Origin: Pricia antarctica
Lineage (GTDB): Bacteria; Bacteroidota; Bacteroidia; Flavobacteriales; Flavobacteriaceae
Assembly: GCF_900101815.1 (NCBI RefSeq)
Contig: NZ_FNAO01000006.1
Coordinates: 186,001-250,000 of the forward strand
Reading direction: 5' to 3'
DNA: 64,000 nt
This document shows, one piece after another, positions 51,657 through 61,385 of this stretch. The position numbers and the translations under genes were made by a program. Position 1 is the stretch's first letter; every line of letters begins with the position of its first letter. The notes beneath the pieces are model-generated. The model did not search any database, was not told the origin of the DNA, and saw only the letters and a program-made list of their open reading frames with translations.

Positions 51657-54425
51657 TTGATTCATAGAATTTTACTTTTTATATTTTTTTTGAATATTTC
51701 TTTTCTCTATTCCCAAGAACAGGAGCCTACGATATCATTGCGCATCGAAGAAAATAGCATCGAGCATGCTATTGAACAAATCGAAGATGTTACCGATTAC
51801 CGGTTTTATTACTTGAAAGAATGGCTTCCAAAAAATACAATTTCAGGTAACTACACAGAAATGAAAGTTTCCGAAATTTTGGGGGATATCCTAAAAAATA
51901 CCGTAATCAACTTTTACATCCTCGATAAGAGTAGCATCATACTTACGCAAAACAAAAGAGTTTACGATAGTTTACCCAACACCTTTTTTGGAAGAAAAGA
52001 GGGAGGTTTAAATACTGGAATCGCGCAAACTACCGTTGATACGAATCCTATTTTATTTATGGATGATAATGGTGGCGGGAAAAATACAAAGATAGAAACT
52101 GTTTTTATAGGCAAGGAAACTATTCAAGATCAACGAAAAGCTTTTATTCTGTCGGGGTACGTGACCAATAAAACGGACGAGCAACCTATTTCAAACCTCT
52201 CCATTATTTCGTCGAAAAATGGAGCTACTACCGATGATCTAGGATTTTATGAGCTTCCGCTCCCACGAGGGGAAAACCTATTGCAAACCAGGTCGCTCGG
52301 TATCGAAAACCAAAAAAAGAGGGTCATCATTTACAACGACGGAAGGCTCGATTTTGTTCTCGATGAAAGTGTAGAGCGCCTGAACGAAGTTATTGTGGAA
52401 GCAGATGCGGCCAAAAATGTTGAGGAAGCGCTTACCGGCACCAATCAGATCGATGCCGAAGAATCAAAAAACATCCCTTTGGTGCTGGGCGAACGGAACA
52501 TCTTAAAGGTCGCCACGGCCCTTCCGGGCATTTCGACCGCTGGGGAAGGCGCCACAGGCTTCAATGTGAGGGGCGGGAAGACCGACCAGAACCTGATTTT
52601 GCTGGATAACGCCGTAATCTATAATCCCACCCACTTTTTTGGCATCTTTCAGGCCCTGAATCCGTTTACCACTAAAAATGTTACGATTTATACGGGCAGT
52701 ATCCCGGCGGAATACGGTGGGCGGTTGTCCTCGGTTTTTGATATTACGACCAAAGACGGCAATGTCGATAAATTTGCCGGAGAAGCATCCATTGGCCCTG
52801 TCACAGGAAATTTGGCTTTGGAAATCCCTGTAATAAAAGGGAAGTCCGCACTGATGTTAGGGGGTAGAGGCACTTATTCGGACTGGATTTTGAGGTCTTT
52901 GGACGAAGAATCCCTGAAAAATAGCAAGGCCTCCTTCTATGATGTGGTGGCGAAGTACAACCATAAAATAAACGACAAAAATGAGCTAAGGCTAAATGGA
53001 TACTACAGTAGAGACCAGTTCAGCATTACCTCGGACTCCCTATACGGATACAACAATCAGCTTTTTTCCGCAGAGTGGAACCATGAAATAAACCGGAAAA
53101 ATACCGGAAGTCTAATCTTGACCCATAGCGGTTATGATTTTGACATCGGCTATGACGGTCCCAACAGTACCGATTTTGATTTTGGATTCGGGATCAACGA
53201 AACCGGAATAAAATTGAAGATGAGATACCTCCATAGCGAAGCACATAAATTCACGTATGGCCTATCCTCCAAACTCTATAATGTAAGCCCCGGCGGTATT
53301 TCTCCAAAAGGTGCGGAATCAAATATAATTCCAGTTGATATTGCAAAGGAAAAGGGTTTGGAATCGGGGATTTTTATATCCGATAACTTTAAGGTAAGCG
53401 ATAGACTTCTTTTTGATATCGGTTTACGATATTCCATGTTTCAGGCCTTAGGTGAGGCTTCGCCCAGGGTTTATGAGCCGGGTATGCCCAAGAACGAGGA
53501 GACTGTTTTAGATACTTTACAATTCAAGGGAGGTGAAACCGTAAAAAGCTATGGGGGTCTTGAGCCGCGCGTATCGGCCCGATATTTTCTTACGCCCGAT
53601 TTTTCGGTAAAGGCAAGTTACAACAGGGCCTATCAATACATTCATACCCTGTCGAACAATACGACCGCTTCGCCCATCGATACCTGGAAACTATCGGACC
53701 TGAACATCAAACCTCAAAGCGCCGACCAATATTCACTGGGCCTCTTTAAAAATTTTAAGGAAAACACTTATGAAGTGAGTTTAGAAGGCTACTATAAGAA
53801 CATAAACGATATTCTTGATTTTAAGACCGGGGCACAGCTATTGCTCAACGAAAACATTGAAACCGAGGTTCTACAAGGCCTTGGTAAGACCTATGGCCTT
53901 GAGTTCTTGATCCGTAAAAACGAAGGCAAATTAAATGGTTGGCTGGCGTACACCTATGCGCGCTCGTATATAAAACTCGACAGTGATTTTAGTGAAGAGC
54001 AGGTCAACGGCGGCGATTATTTTGCTTCCAATTACGATAAGCCTCATGATTTAAGTGTAGTGGCCAACTATAAACTTACGAGACGTTTTAGTTTTTCCGC
54101 AAATTTCGTGTACCAGACCGGCCGACCGGTTACCTACCCTTTGGGGAGTTATCGGTTCCAAAATGCGGACTATGTTTTTTACAGCGATCGAAATAAATTC
54201 AGGATTCCCGATTATTATAGATTGGATCTCAGTTTTAATATGGAAGGGAATCACAAAATAAAAAAATTCGCCCATAGTTTTTGGAACCTATCCATATATA
54301 ATGTATTGGGAAGGAACAATCCCTACTCCGTTTTTTTTGTAACCAACAATGGGGAGGTAAAGGCGTATCAAAGTTCTATTTTTTCGATTCCTATACCCAC
54401 AATAACGTATAATTTTAAATTTTAA
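51657..54425 (+). CDS. TonB-dependent receptor with N-terminal STN domain
   Basis: 922 residues from TTG 51657. Signal peptide (LLFIFFLNISFLYSQ); STN (secretin/TonB short N-terminal) domain at about 20-100 (SLRIEENSIEHAIEQIEDVT, GNYTEMKVSEILGDIL); carboxypeptidase-like regulatory domain at about 160-235; plug at about 255-370 (GEGATGFNVRGGKTDQNLIL, IPAEYGGRLSSVFDI); then a beta-barrel ending in Phe (ITYNFKF). STN domains in this phylum usually contact an anti-sigma FecR protein or take part in signalling, though no FecR or sigma gene adjoins. With the DUF4249 gene downstream this is the classic flavobacterial receptor/DUF4249 pair; the substrate is unknown. Confidence 0.92.
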   Translation: MIHRILLFIFFLNISFLYSQEQEPTISLRIEENSIEHAIEQIEDVTDYRFYYLKEWLPKNTISGNYTEMKVSEILGDILKNTVINFYILDKSSIILTQNKRVYDSLPNTFFGRKEGGLNTGIAQTTVDTNPILFMDDNGGGKNTKIETVFIGKETIQDQRKAFILSGYVTNKTDEQPISNLSIISSKNGATTDDLGFYELPLPRGENLLQTRSLGIENQKKRVIIYNDGRLDFVLDESVERLNEVIVEADAAKNVEEALTGTNQIDAEESKNIPLVLGERNILKVATALPGISTAGEGATGFNVRGGKTDQNLILLDNAVIYNPTHFFGIFQALNPFTTKNVTIYTGSIPAEYGGRLSSVFDITTKDGNVDKFAGEASIGPVTGNLALEIPVIKGKSALMLGGRGTYSDWILRSLDEESLKNSKASFYDVVAKYNHKINDKNELRLNGYYSRDQFSITSDSLYGYNNQLFSAEWNHEINRKNTGSLILTHSGYDFDIGYDGPNSTDFDFGFGINETGIKLKMRYLHSEAHKFTYGLSSKLYNVSPGGISPKGAESNIIPVDIAKEKGLESGIFISDNFKVSDRLLFDIGLRYSMFQALGEASPRVYEPGMPKNEETVLDTLQFKGGETVKSYGGLEPRVSARYFLTPDFSVKASYNRAYQYIHTLSNNTTASPIDTWKLSDLNIKPQSADQYSLGLFKNFKENTYEVSLEGYYKNINDILDFKTGAQLLLNENIETEVLQGLGKTYGLEFLIRKNEGKLNGWLAYTYARSYIKLDSDFSEEQVNGGDYFASNYDKPHDLSVVANYKLTRRFSFSANFVYQTGRPVTYPLGSYRFQNADYVFYSDRNKFRIPDYYRLDLSFNMEGNHKIKKFAHSFWNLSIYNVLGRNNPYSVFFVTNNGEVKAYQSSIFSIPIPTITYNFKF

Positions 54426-54430
54426 CCCAG

Positions 54431-55618
54431 ATGCCGGCAAGATCTTATCGGAAATATCGGAGAAAAAAAGGAGTATACCTCCTTTTTATCCTGAGCCTTC
54501 TTCATAGCGGGTGTGTTGAGGAATTTCAACCGGACACGGAATTTTTTGAAAGCGCTTTGGTCATCGAATCGGTGGTTACCGATGAAGTTAAGCCGCAGGA
54601 AATTGTATTGAGCAGAACCTTTCGATTTGAAGAAAACAATCCCCAACCCGAGCAAAATGCAAAAGTAAGTATCATCGACAACGATGAAATTGAATACGCC
54701 TTTACAGAGGTAGAACCCGGTAGGTATCTTTCGACCGATGCTTTTGGGGCCATACCCGAAAAGGAATACAGGCTAAACATTGAGACCGATGACGGCACAA
54801 GATATAATTCGGATGCTTCTAAATTGACCGGAGCTGCCGATATTCAAGAAGTGTATGCAGTTGCTGCGACGAACCTAAACAATGTTGAAGGGGTATCTTT
54901 GCGGATCGATACTTTTGACCCTACGGGCAATTCCCGATATTACCGTTTCGATTACGAGGAAAGCTATAAAATAATCGCGCCCAAATGGGTGAATGTCGAT
55001 GCCGTGTTTGAGAATGGTGCACTAAGCTTTCAGCCCAAGACACGTGAGCAACAGACCTGTTATAACACGGTACTTTCCAACACGATCAACCTGGCTTCGA
55101 CCAATGGACGGGTTGAGGATAGGCTTACTGGTTTTCCTCTCCGTTTTATTGAAAAGGATAATTATATAATAGCGCATCGGTACAGTATTCTCGTACATCA
55201 ATATGTCATATCGCCAGAAGCTTTCAGCTACTATACCTATTTGGCGGATTTATCGACTTCAGGAAGCCTCTTCTCGGAGAGTCAGCCGGGTTTTTTGGCC
55301 GGAAATATATTTTCCGATAATGGCAGCGAAAAGGTTTTGGGTTATTTTGAAGTATCATCTTCGACCTCCAAAAGGATATTTTTTAACCATAGGGACCTTT
55401 TTCCCGATGATTTTTCGCTTTCGTATCCGAATAGCTGTGAAGTTGCGAAGCCAGAATCGCTGGTGGCCATACCACTGCTGGAAAGTGGGGATGCCAAATT
55501 TTTTGGGTATAACGTCGAACCGGGTCAATATGAAGGGCCCTATGTCTTGGTGTCCAGGGTTTGTGGGGATTGTAGGGTTTTAGGGGATAATGTGGTACCC
55601 GATTTTTGGGAAGAATAA
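54431..55618 (+). CDS. DUF4249-domain lipoprotein
   Basis: 395 residues. Signal sequence and lipobox LLHSGC (residues about 23-28), then a DUF4249 region: FFESALVIESVVTDEVKPQE, VLSRTFRFEENN, GRYLSTDAFGAIPEKEYRLN, ending in a Cys pair (VCGDCR) near the C-terminus. It is consistently found beside STN-type receptors and is presumed to be their surface-exposed partner, by analogy with SusD. It begins 5 bp after the receptor stop. Confidence 0.88.
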   Translation: MPARSYRKYRRKKGVYLLFILSLLHSGCVEEFQPDTEFFESALVIESVVTDEVKPQEIVLSRTFRFEENNPQPEQNAKVSIIDNDEIEYAFTEVEPGRYLSTDAFGAIPEKEYRLNIETDDGTRYNSDASKLTGAADIQEVYAVAATNLNNVEGVSLRIDTFDPTGNSRYYRFDYEESYKIIAPKWVNVDAVFENGALSFQPKTREQQTCYNTVLSNTINLASTNGRVEDRLTGFPLRFIEKDNYIIAHRYSILVHQYVISPEAFSYYTYLADLSTSGSLFSESQPGFLAGNIFSDNGSEKVLGYFEVSSSTSKRIFFNHRDLFPDDFSLSYPNSCEVAKPESLVAIPLLESGDAKFFGYNVEPGQYEGPYVLVSRVCGDCRVLGDNVVPDFWEE

Positions 55619-55622
55619 GAGA

Positions 55623-57392
55623 ATGAAAAGAAATTTATTTACATATTTGCTAGTAGTTTGTCTAGGTGTAAGGGTCGTTTGTGGGCAATCGTCTGCAGGT
55701 AGCGACATGAATATTAATGAAATCCCTCAGGAAAATCTTTTTATACATTACAACACGACGTTGTTAATGTCCGGAGAATATCTGTATTACGAGATTTACT
55801 GTAGAAACGCAAAGACGAACAGTGCTAGTTCTATAAGTAAAATAGCCTACGTTGAGCTGGTCGCAGAAAATGGAAAATCCGTTTTCCGACATAAAATATT
55901 TCTTGAACAGGGCAGGGGCCAGGGCGATTTTTTTGTTCCGGTTTCAGTGAAATCCGGTAATTACAAACTTGTTGGATATACCCAATGGATGAAAAATAGG
56001 GGTATTGACCATTTTTTTCAGGGAGACATCAGTATTGTAAACCCGTATCTATCTGATCAGACCCCGCTATTGGCAAACACCAACGATACCTTGTACACGG
56101 AAAGTAATTTCAAAGTAGAAGTCGAGGCAAATAGAAGTCGCACCGAATATCGGATAGATGGAGAGGTACTCTCCCTAAACGATTCTGTCTTTAGTAATCG
56201 GGAAAAAGTAAATTTGACCTTTCGAGCCAAGTCCGGAGCTAGTATTCAAGGGGATTACTCCCTTTCCGTTCGTAAAGTCGATTCGTTTACGGCCTCTCCA
56301 ATGATTTCCTTACAAAATTTCAATCCATCCGAAACTCGGAGAGATTCAAAGGCTGAGCATTTCTTCTATATTCCTGAAATGCGAGGCGACCTTATTTCTG
56401 GAACGGTCACATCCATAGCTGAAAACAACCCTCTTAAAGATGCCCAGATTGCCATGTCCATACCCGGTGAGGAAGGTATGACAAAGGTTGCAAATAGCGA
56501 TAATGAAGGTATCTTTTACCTCAACCTAGATAAACCATATACTTCAGGTCAAGCGATTTTCCAAGTAATAAACCGAAAGAAGGACCAATATCGAATTTCC
56601 ATCGACCCCAAGGCTTCTTTGGAATATACCGCTCTGTCTTTTTACCACTTTAAGCTCACCCCTCAAATGAAAGATGCGCTGCTTCAAAGAAGTGTCCATA
56701 ATCAAATCGAAAACGCTTTTTTTTCGGTCAAACCCGATACGTCTGTAACTGCCGAAAGTCGAAGACCCGCGTATTTAGACAAAATGTATTTTTATGACTT
56801 GGATGAATATACCCGGTTTCCAACCGTTCGAGAAACTTTGGTCGAAATAGTAAATAACGTCTATTCCCGTAAGATAGATCATGAAAACTATCGCATTCAG
56901 GTCAGAAACTATATTTTCGATAGTTATGTACCCCCAAACGCCCAACCTTTGGTATTGGTCGATGGTATATTTGTTCAAGATCATACGTATCTTTTGGATT
57001 ATGATGCGCGAAAAATCGAAAAAATCGGGGTTTTACAGGATAAGTATATTCTTGGCCTACAGATTTTTCAAGGGGTGGTGGTCATGGAAACCATTGATGG
57101 GGATTTCAGCTTACCGGAAACCGACGCTTTTACAACTATACAACAATTAGGGAAGCCACAGGAGCGCAAAAAGTATTTTAGTCCGGTATACGGGGATAGT
57201 CTATCCCAAAAAGAGCGGATTCCCGATTTTCGGCATCAGCTGTTATGGAAGCCGAATATCGTTATCCATGAAAAAGAGGCTAGTTTTTCTTTTTATACTT
57301 CCGATGTAAACGGAAGGTTTGAAGTGTCCTTAAAAGGTTTCACTACCGGGGGCAAAGCTATTTCCCTGACCGAAAGCTTTCTGGTCGAATGA
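55623..57392 (+). CDS. Secreted macroglobulin-like (MG2/CarbReg) protein
   Basis: 589 residues from the ATG at 55623, which gives a signal peptide (FTYLLVVCLGVRVVCGQ); an upstream ATG at 55590 overlaps the DUF4249 gene and yields a poor N-terminus. Beta-sandwich repeats resemble alpha-2-macroglobulin MG2 domains (YLYYEIYCRNAKTN, SGNYKLVGYTQWMKN, DGEVLSLNDSVFSNREKVNL) and a regulatory-domain-like ISGTVTSIAENNPLKDAQIA. The C-terminus (FRHQLLWKPNIVIHEKEASF, ending DVNGRFEVSLKG) matches the last macroglobulin-like domain of such proteins. No thioester motif is seen. Last gene of the four-gene surface operon. Role unknown. Confidence 0.8.
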   Translation: MKRNLFTYLLVVCLGVRVVCGQSSAGSDMNINEIPQENLFIHYNTTLLMSGEYLYYEIYCRNAKTNSASSISKIAYVELVAENGKSVFRHKIFLEQGRGQGDFFVPVSVKSGNYKLVGYTQWMKNRGIDHFFQGDISIVNPYLSDQTPLLANTNDTLYTESNFKVEVEANRSRTEYRIDGEVLSLNDSVFSNREKVNLTFRAKSGASIQGDYSLSVRKVDSFTASPMISLQNFNPSETRRDSKAEHFFYIPEMRGDLISGTVTSIAENNPLKDAQIAMSIPGEEGMTKVANSDNEGIFYLNLDKPYTSGQAIFQVINRKKDQYRISIDPKASLEYTALSFYHFKLTPQMKDALLQRSVHNQIENAFFSVKPDTSVTAESRRPAYLDKMYFYDLDEYTRFPTVRETLVEIVNNVYSRKIDHENYRIQVRNYIFDSYVPPNAQPLVLVDGIFVQDHTYLLDYDARKIEKIGVLQDKYILGLQIFQGVVVMETIDGDFSLPETDAFTTIQQLGKPQERKKYFSPVYGDSLSQKERIPDFRHQLLWKPNIVIHEKEASFSFYTSDVNGRFEVSLKGFTTGGKAISLTESFLVE

Positions 57393-57627
57393 CATTCGAT
57401 CAGGTTTAAAATCCCGCACCTTTACTTCATTTCGGACCTATTCAAGATGCGGAAACATGGAAATAAAAAATCGTGACACATAGGTCATCGGGCAAAATCG
57501 TGCCATTGGTCTAATTTATGCCATCGCGTCCGATTTTGTTTCTGGGTTCTTGTATCTTACATCTCCAACCTAATTTAATCCGATTAATACGAGTTCTACC
57601 CTTGAACTTATAAAACCAGACCCTACC

Positions 57628-59163
57628 ATGCTCACAAAAGTCTATGGAAGCGCCGTTTTCGGCATAGAGGCAACTACCGTTACCGTTGAAGTCAACGTAG
57701 ATACCGGCGTAGGCTATCATCTGGTCGGTCTACCCGATAATGCCATAAAGGAAAGCAATTACCGTATCGCGGCCGCCCTCTTGAACAACGGCTACAGGAT
57801 TCCAGGTAAAAAAATAACGCTCAATTTGGCTCCTGCCGACCTGCGAAAGGAAGGATCTGCCTACGATCTGACCTTAGCCTTGGGAATTCTGACCGCATCG
57901 GGACAGATAAAGTCCGCTAATCTGGAGAAGTACATAATTATGGGCGAACTTTCGTTGGATGGCAGTCTACATCCTATCACAGGCGCCCTACCTATTGCCA
58001 TCAAGGCGAAGGAGGAAGGTTTTGAGGGCTTTATTCTTCCAAAGGACAATGCACGCGAAGCCGCTATCGTTTCCGACCTGAAGGTATATGGCGTTGAAAA
58101 TATCAGCGAGGTCATCGCGTTCTTCGATTCGGAAAAGCCCTTGGAGGAGACCATCATCGATACTCGCGCGGAATTCCATAAAACCCTGGATTTCCCTGAA
58201 TTTGATTTCTCCGAGGTCAAGGGGCAGGAAAGTATTAAACGCTGCATGGAAATTGCTGCCGCAGGTGGGCATAATATCATTCTGATCGGCCCTCCGGGAG
58301 CGGGAAAAACCATGTTGGCAAAGCGTTTGCCTTCCATCTTGCCTCCGATGACCTTGCACGAAGCGCTAGAAACCACTAAGATTCACAGTGTAGTCGGAAA
58401 GACCAAGAAAATGGGGTTGATGGGCCAAAGGCCATTCCGGTCGCCGCATCATACCATTAGCGATGTTGCTTTAGTTGGCGGGGGAGCCTACCCGCAGCCC
58501 GGGGAAATCTCGTTATCGCACAACGGGGTACTGTTTTTAGATGAGCTGCCGGAATTTAAACGCGGAGTTTTGGAGGTCATGCGCCAGCCCTTGGAAGATC
58601 GGGAGGTAACCATTTCCCGGGCTCGTTTTACGGTGACCTATCCGAGCAGCTTTATGCTAGTGGCCAGCATGAACCCAAGTCCCAGTGGCTACTTCAACGA
58701 TGCCGACGCTCCAATAACTTCCTCTCCCGCTGAAATGCAGCGCTATCTGGGTAAAATATCAGGACCCTTACTGGATCGTATCGACATCCACATCGAGGTA
58801 ACGCCCGTACCTTTCGAAAAATTATCCGAAGACCGAAAAGGTGAAAGTAGTGTCGACATCCGCAAACGGGTGACGGCCGCGAGGGAAATTCAGACCCAAC
58901 GTTTTGAGGCATTCGATACGGTGCATTACAATGCTCAAATGGGTGCAAGGCAGATCCACGATTTTTGCAGGCTCGATGAGCCGTCCAAAGAACTCCTAAA
59001 AAACGCTATGGAAAGGCTCAATCTTTCCGCGCGCGCCTATGATCGTATCTTAAAAGTGGCACGGACCATCGCCGATCTGGAAAAAACCCAAAAAGTGAAT
59101 GGTAATCATATCGCCGAAGCTATCCAGTACAGAAGCTTGGACCGTGAGGGTTGGTTAGGTTGA
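57628..59163 (+). CDS. YifB-family Mg-chelatase-like AAA ATPase (ComM-like)
   Basis: 511 residues. N-terminal Lon-like (ChlI) domain (GVGYHLVGLPDNAIKESNYR), Walker A LIGPPGAGKTMLAKRLPS (about 219-236), RPFRSPHHTISDVALVGGG, Walker B VLFLDELPEF, and the C-terminal LSARAYDRILKVARTIADLE. Homologues, including ComM, promote branch migration during natural transformation; others are unassigned. Cytosolic. The leader resembles that of other genes here (ACCCTACCATG). Confidence 0.92.
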   Translation: MLTKVYGSAVFGIEATTVTVEVNVDTGVGYHLVGLPDNAIKESNYRIAAALLNNGYRIPGKKITLNLAPADLRKEGSAYDLTLALGILTASGQIKSANLEKYIIMGELSLDGSLHPITGALPIAIKAKEEGFEGFILPKDNAREAAIVSDLKVYGVENISEVIAFFDSEKPLEETIIDTRAEFHKTLDFPEFDFSEVKGQESIKRCMEIAAAGGHNIILIGPPGAGKTMLAKRLPSILPPMTLHEALETTKIHSVVGKTKKMGLMGQRPFRSPHHTISDVALVGGGAYPQPGEISLSHNGVLFLDELPEFKRGVLEVMRQPLEDREVTISRARFTVTYPSSFMLVASMNPSPSGYFNDADAPITSSPAEMQRYLGKISGPLLDRIDIHIEVTPVPFEKLSEDRKGESSVDIRKRVTAAREIQTQRFEAFDTVHYNAQMGARQIHDFCRLDEPSKELLKNAMERLNLSARAYDRILKVARTIADLEKTQKVNGNHIAEAIQYRSLDREGWLG

Positions 59164-59202
59164 ATCAAAGTTGGAAACCGGCTACAAACGGTTGTTTTTC
59201 AA

Positions 59203-59301
59203 CTAAAACGGAATATTAGTTAAAAGATAATAAGACATAATTACAATAAAGATGATGTTTATTGCGATATAGATGTTTATAAGGATGTCACGTCTTTTCA
59301 T
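59203..59301 (-). CDS. Very small single-TM membrane protein (32 aa)
   Basis: An ATG ORF of 32 residues: basic N-terminus MKRRDILIN, then a hydrophobic segment of about 20 residues rich in Ile (YIAINIIFIVIMSYYLL), and TAG stop. Upstream on the minus strand is a -7 box TATTTTTG (complement of 59328-59335) with a TTG 23 bp further on (complement of 59359-59361), a fit to the Bacteroidota promoter, giving a leader of about 20 nt. Composition and promoter support a real small membrane peptide; function unknown. Confidence 0.55.
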   Translation of the reverse strand: MKRRDILINIYIAINIIFIVIMSYYLLTNIPF

Positions 59302-59676
59302 GTCCTACTATTTTGGAGGTTGTGACACAAAAATAAACTTGAACAATATAAACACCACCAATAAAAACCCCATAATTTTGGGTTTTATTTGTTAGGATAT
59401 GAGGGTTGTGTTCTAAATTTTGAAAATAGTATTCCTATACATAAACCTAGCCTTTTATTCCTAGGGGCTTGTTCGCAAATAAAGTTATTTTTCTATCGCT
59501 TGAAATCTTTCATAATTTAGATACAAAGCTTTCGCTCTTCTTCGATTCTTTGAAATATCTGTACGCTATTTTTCAGAATAGTACGATTTGTTTTAATTAT
59601 TAAGTCACTTTAATCTATCGCGATGTAATCATTCGATTAACCCACAATTCTTAGGTTTAGTGTGTGGGAATTACTT
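59302..59676. other. Intergenic region between the small TM ORF and the Gfo/Idh/MocA gene
   Basis: AT-rich, holding the small-ORF promoter. No other gene or terminator recognised. Confidence 0.4.
59328..59361 (-). promoter_or_regulatory. Putative promoter of the 32-aa membrane ORF
   Basis: On the minus strand TTG (59361-59359), 23-bp spacer, TATTTTTG (59335-59328), ending 26 bp before the ATG. Confidence 0.4.
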
Positions 59677-60765
59677 TTACAGCTTCACCAAACAATTCTT
59701 TTCAGCAGCTTTGTAAACCGCTTCGACCACTCGGATATCGCGCAATCCCTCCTCGCCTGGCACCAACATATCGGTAGTATTGAGAATGGACAGCGCATCA
59801 TCGTCCATCTGCTTGGCCTGTTGGTTTTCTAGGGGGAAATCAATAATGGTATTGTCGGAACGTACGCCTTTGTTGCCGCTATAGGAAGAATGTGGCGACA
59901 TTTTAATCCAACCTTTTTCGTAGTTGATGTTCAAATAGTTCATTTGAATGCCGAAGCTACTCTGGCAGGCTGCGCGCGCACCACTTGGGAATTCAAGTTG
60001 GTACATAGCGGTTTCCTCCACTTCATTGTAAATGTCGGGTCGCGTAGTAAACGTCTGCGCCATTACCGATATGGGTTCCTCGCCCGTCGCCAAGCGCGCA
60101 CCCTGAATAGCATAGACGCCCATATCGCCCATAACTCCACCGCCCATGGCTTTCTTTTGTTTCCAATGATCGGTACGACCGTCGAAATAACCTGCACTTG
60201 AAGAAACCATCTTGACGGCTCCAAATGTTTTTTCCTTGGCGGCTTTCATATAAGCTTGAATATTGGGGTCGTGCTGGCAACGGTAACCGATAGACAATTT
60301 CACCTTATTGGCATTACATGCCTTGATCATCGATTCGCATTCCGTAACACTTGGTGCCATTGGTTTTTCACACCAAACGTGCTTTCCGGTGTTGGCCGCC
60401 CGAATAGCATATTCGGCATGCATCGATGGCGGCAGTACAATGTAGATAACGTCGATATCGGGGTTGTCGGCAATTCTATCCATGCCTTCGTAATCGTAGA
60501 TGTTCTTATCAGCTATACCGTATTTTTCCTTCCAGTTGGGAATCTTATCCGGACTTCCGGTAACAATGCCTTTTAACTCGCAATGTTTGGTGAGTTGTAG
60601 GGCGGGAGCTAACAAATCGGTACTATAGTATCCCAAACCTACTAGGGCGATACCCAGTTTTTCTTTTTGAGGCCGCGTGGCGGACCATAGGGCATTGGGT
60701 AAAAATGCGGTAGATGCAGCTATGAGTCCAGTTTGTTGAATGAATTTTCGACGTTGATTTTCCAT
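59677..60765 (-). CDS. Tat-exported Gfo/Idh/MocA-family oxidoreductase
   Basis: 362 residues. A twin-arginine signal (RRKFIQQTGLIAASTAFL) directs a folded protein to the periplasm. The Rossmann domain starts LGIALVGLGYYSTDLLAPAL; the EKP motif (WCEKPMAPSVTECE) and the central MGGGVMGDMGVYAIQGARLA are typical of glucose-fructose oxidoreductase-like members. NAD(P)-dependent sugar or polyol oxidoreductase; exact substrate unknown. It stands alone, flanked by two very small membrane ORFs. Confidence 0.92.
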   Translation of the reverse strand: MENQRRKFIQQTGLIAASTAFLPNALWSATRPQKEKLGIALVGLGYYSTDLLAPALQLTKHCELKGIVTGSPDKIPNWKEKYGIADKNIYDYEGMDRIADNPDIDVIYIVLPPSMHAEYAIRAANTGKHVWCEKPMAPSVTECESMIKACNANKVKLSIGYRCQHDPNIQAYMKAAKEKTFGAVKMVSSSAGYFDGRTDHWKQKKAMGGGVMGDMGVYAIQGARLATGEEPISVMAQTFTTRPDIYNEVEETAMYQLEFPSGARAACQSSFGIQMNYLNINYEKGWIKMSPHSSYSGNKGVRSDNTIIDFPLENQQAKQMDDDALSILNTTDMLVPGEEGLRDIRVVEAVYKAAEKNCLVKL

Positions 60766-60919
60766 ATCCTTATAGTTTTAAGGTCAGAAAATACGATAAG
60801 AATCCGAATAAATCAATACAAGATGAACAATGTTGATTTTGAATCGCCAAAGATTTATGAGGGAACTTAGTATTAGAATCATCAAAACTTATGATCAATA
60901 AACTTGAACAGCAAGCGTG

Positions 60920-61021
60920 CTATGGGGTCAGACTTAAAAGTATCACATAGATGGCCCACAGAAAGCAAAAAGTACAAAAAGTATAGATCAAGTATTCGTT
61001 CAGGGTAGTTTTATCTTTCAT
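60920..61021 (-). CDS. Very small single-TM membrane protein (33 aa)
   Basis: ATG ORF of 33 residues: charged N-terminus MKDKTTLNEYL, then a hydrophobic segment IYTFCTFCFLWAIYVILLSL with two Cys, and TAG stop. It is preceded by AT-rich DNA but no clear promoter. Short ORFs like this are easily coincidental; the charged-then-hydrophobic layout and ATG are the only support. Confidence 0.4.
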   Translation of the reverse strand: MKDKTTLNEYLIYTFCTFCFLWAIYVILLSLTP

Positions 61022-61385
61022 AAGGGACTTTTTTTCACAAGTCTCCACTTTCTGTTATCGCCGACCCCAATATTTAGAGGGAGGCGGCCATAGAAGTCCA
61101 GACGAGTTCTTTAAACTAAAACGGGGGAATCCTGAATATACGGTGTCACAATTCGGACAAAGGGAAGAAAAACCGATTTGCGACAATAATTCCGTCAAAA
61201 CGTAATTTTTATCTATAAAAACAGATGCGGCACTTTACGGAATAACCGATAAAACCACAGTTTATCGTGGATAAAATGAGCTCAAAATGGATAGAAGGAG
61301 AATGATTTTGACAGATGGGATAGAAATAAACCCGCCCGCCGGAGAGGGGCAGTTTTCAAGAATGACTACACGTTTGGCTATTCCG
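61022..61385. other. 364-bp region without a supported gene
   Basis: Lies upstream of the small ORF and at the 3' side of the convergent-facing membrane protein gene. AT-rich, no recognised structure. Confidence 0.4.
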
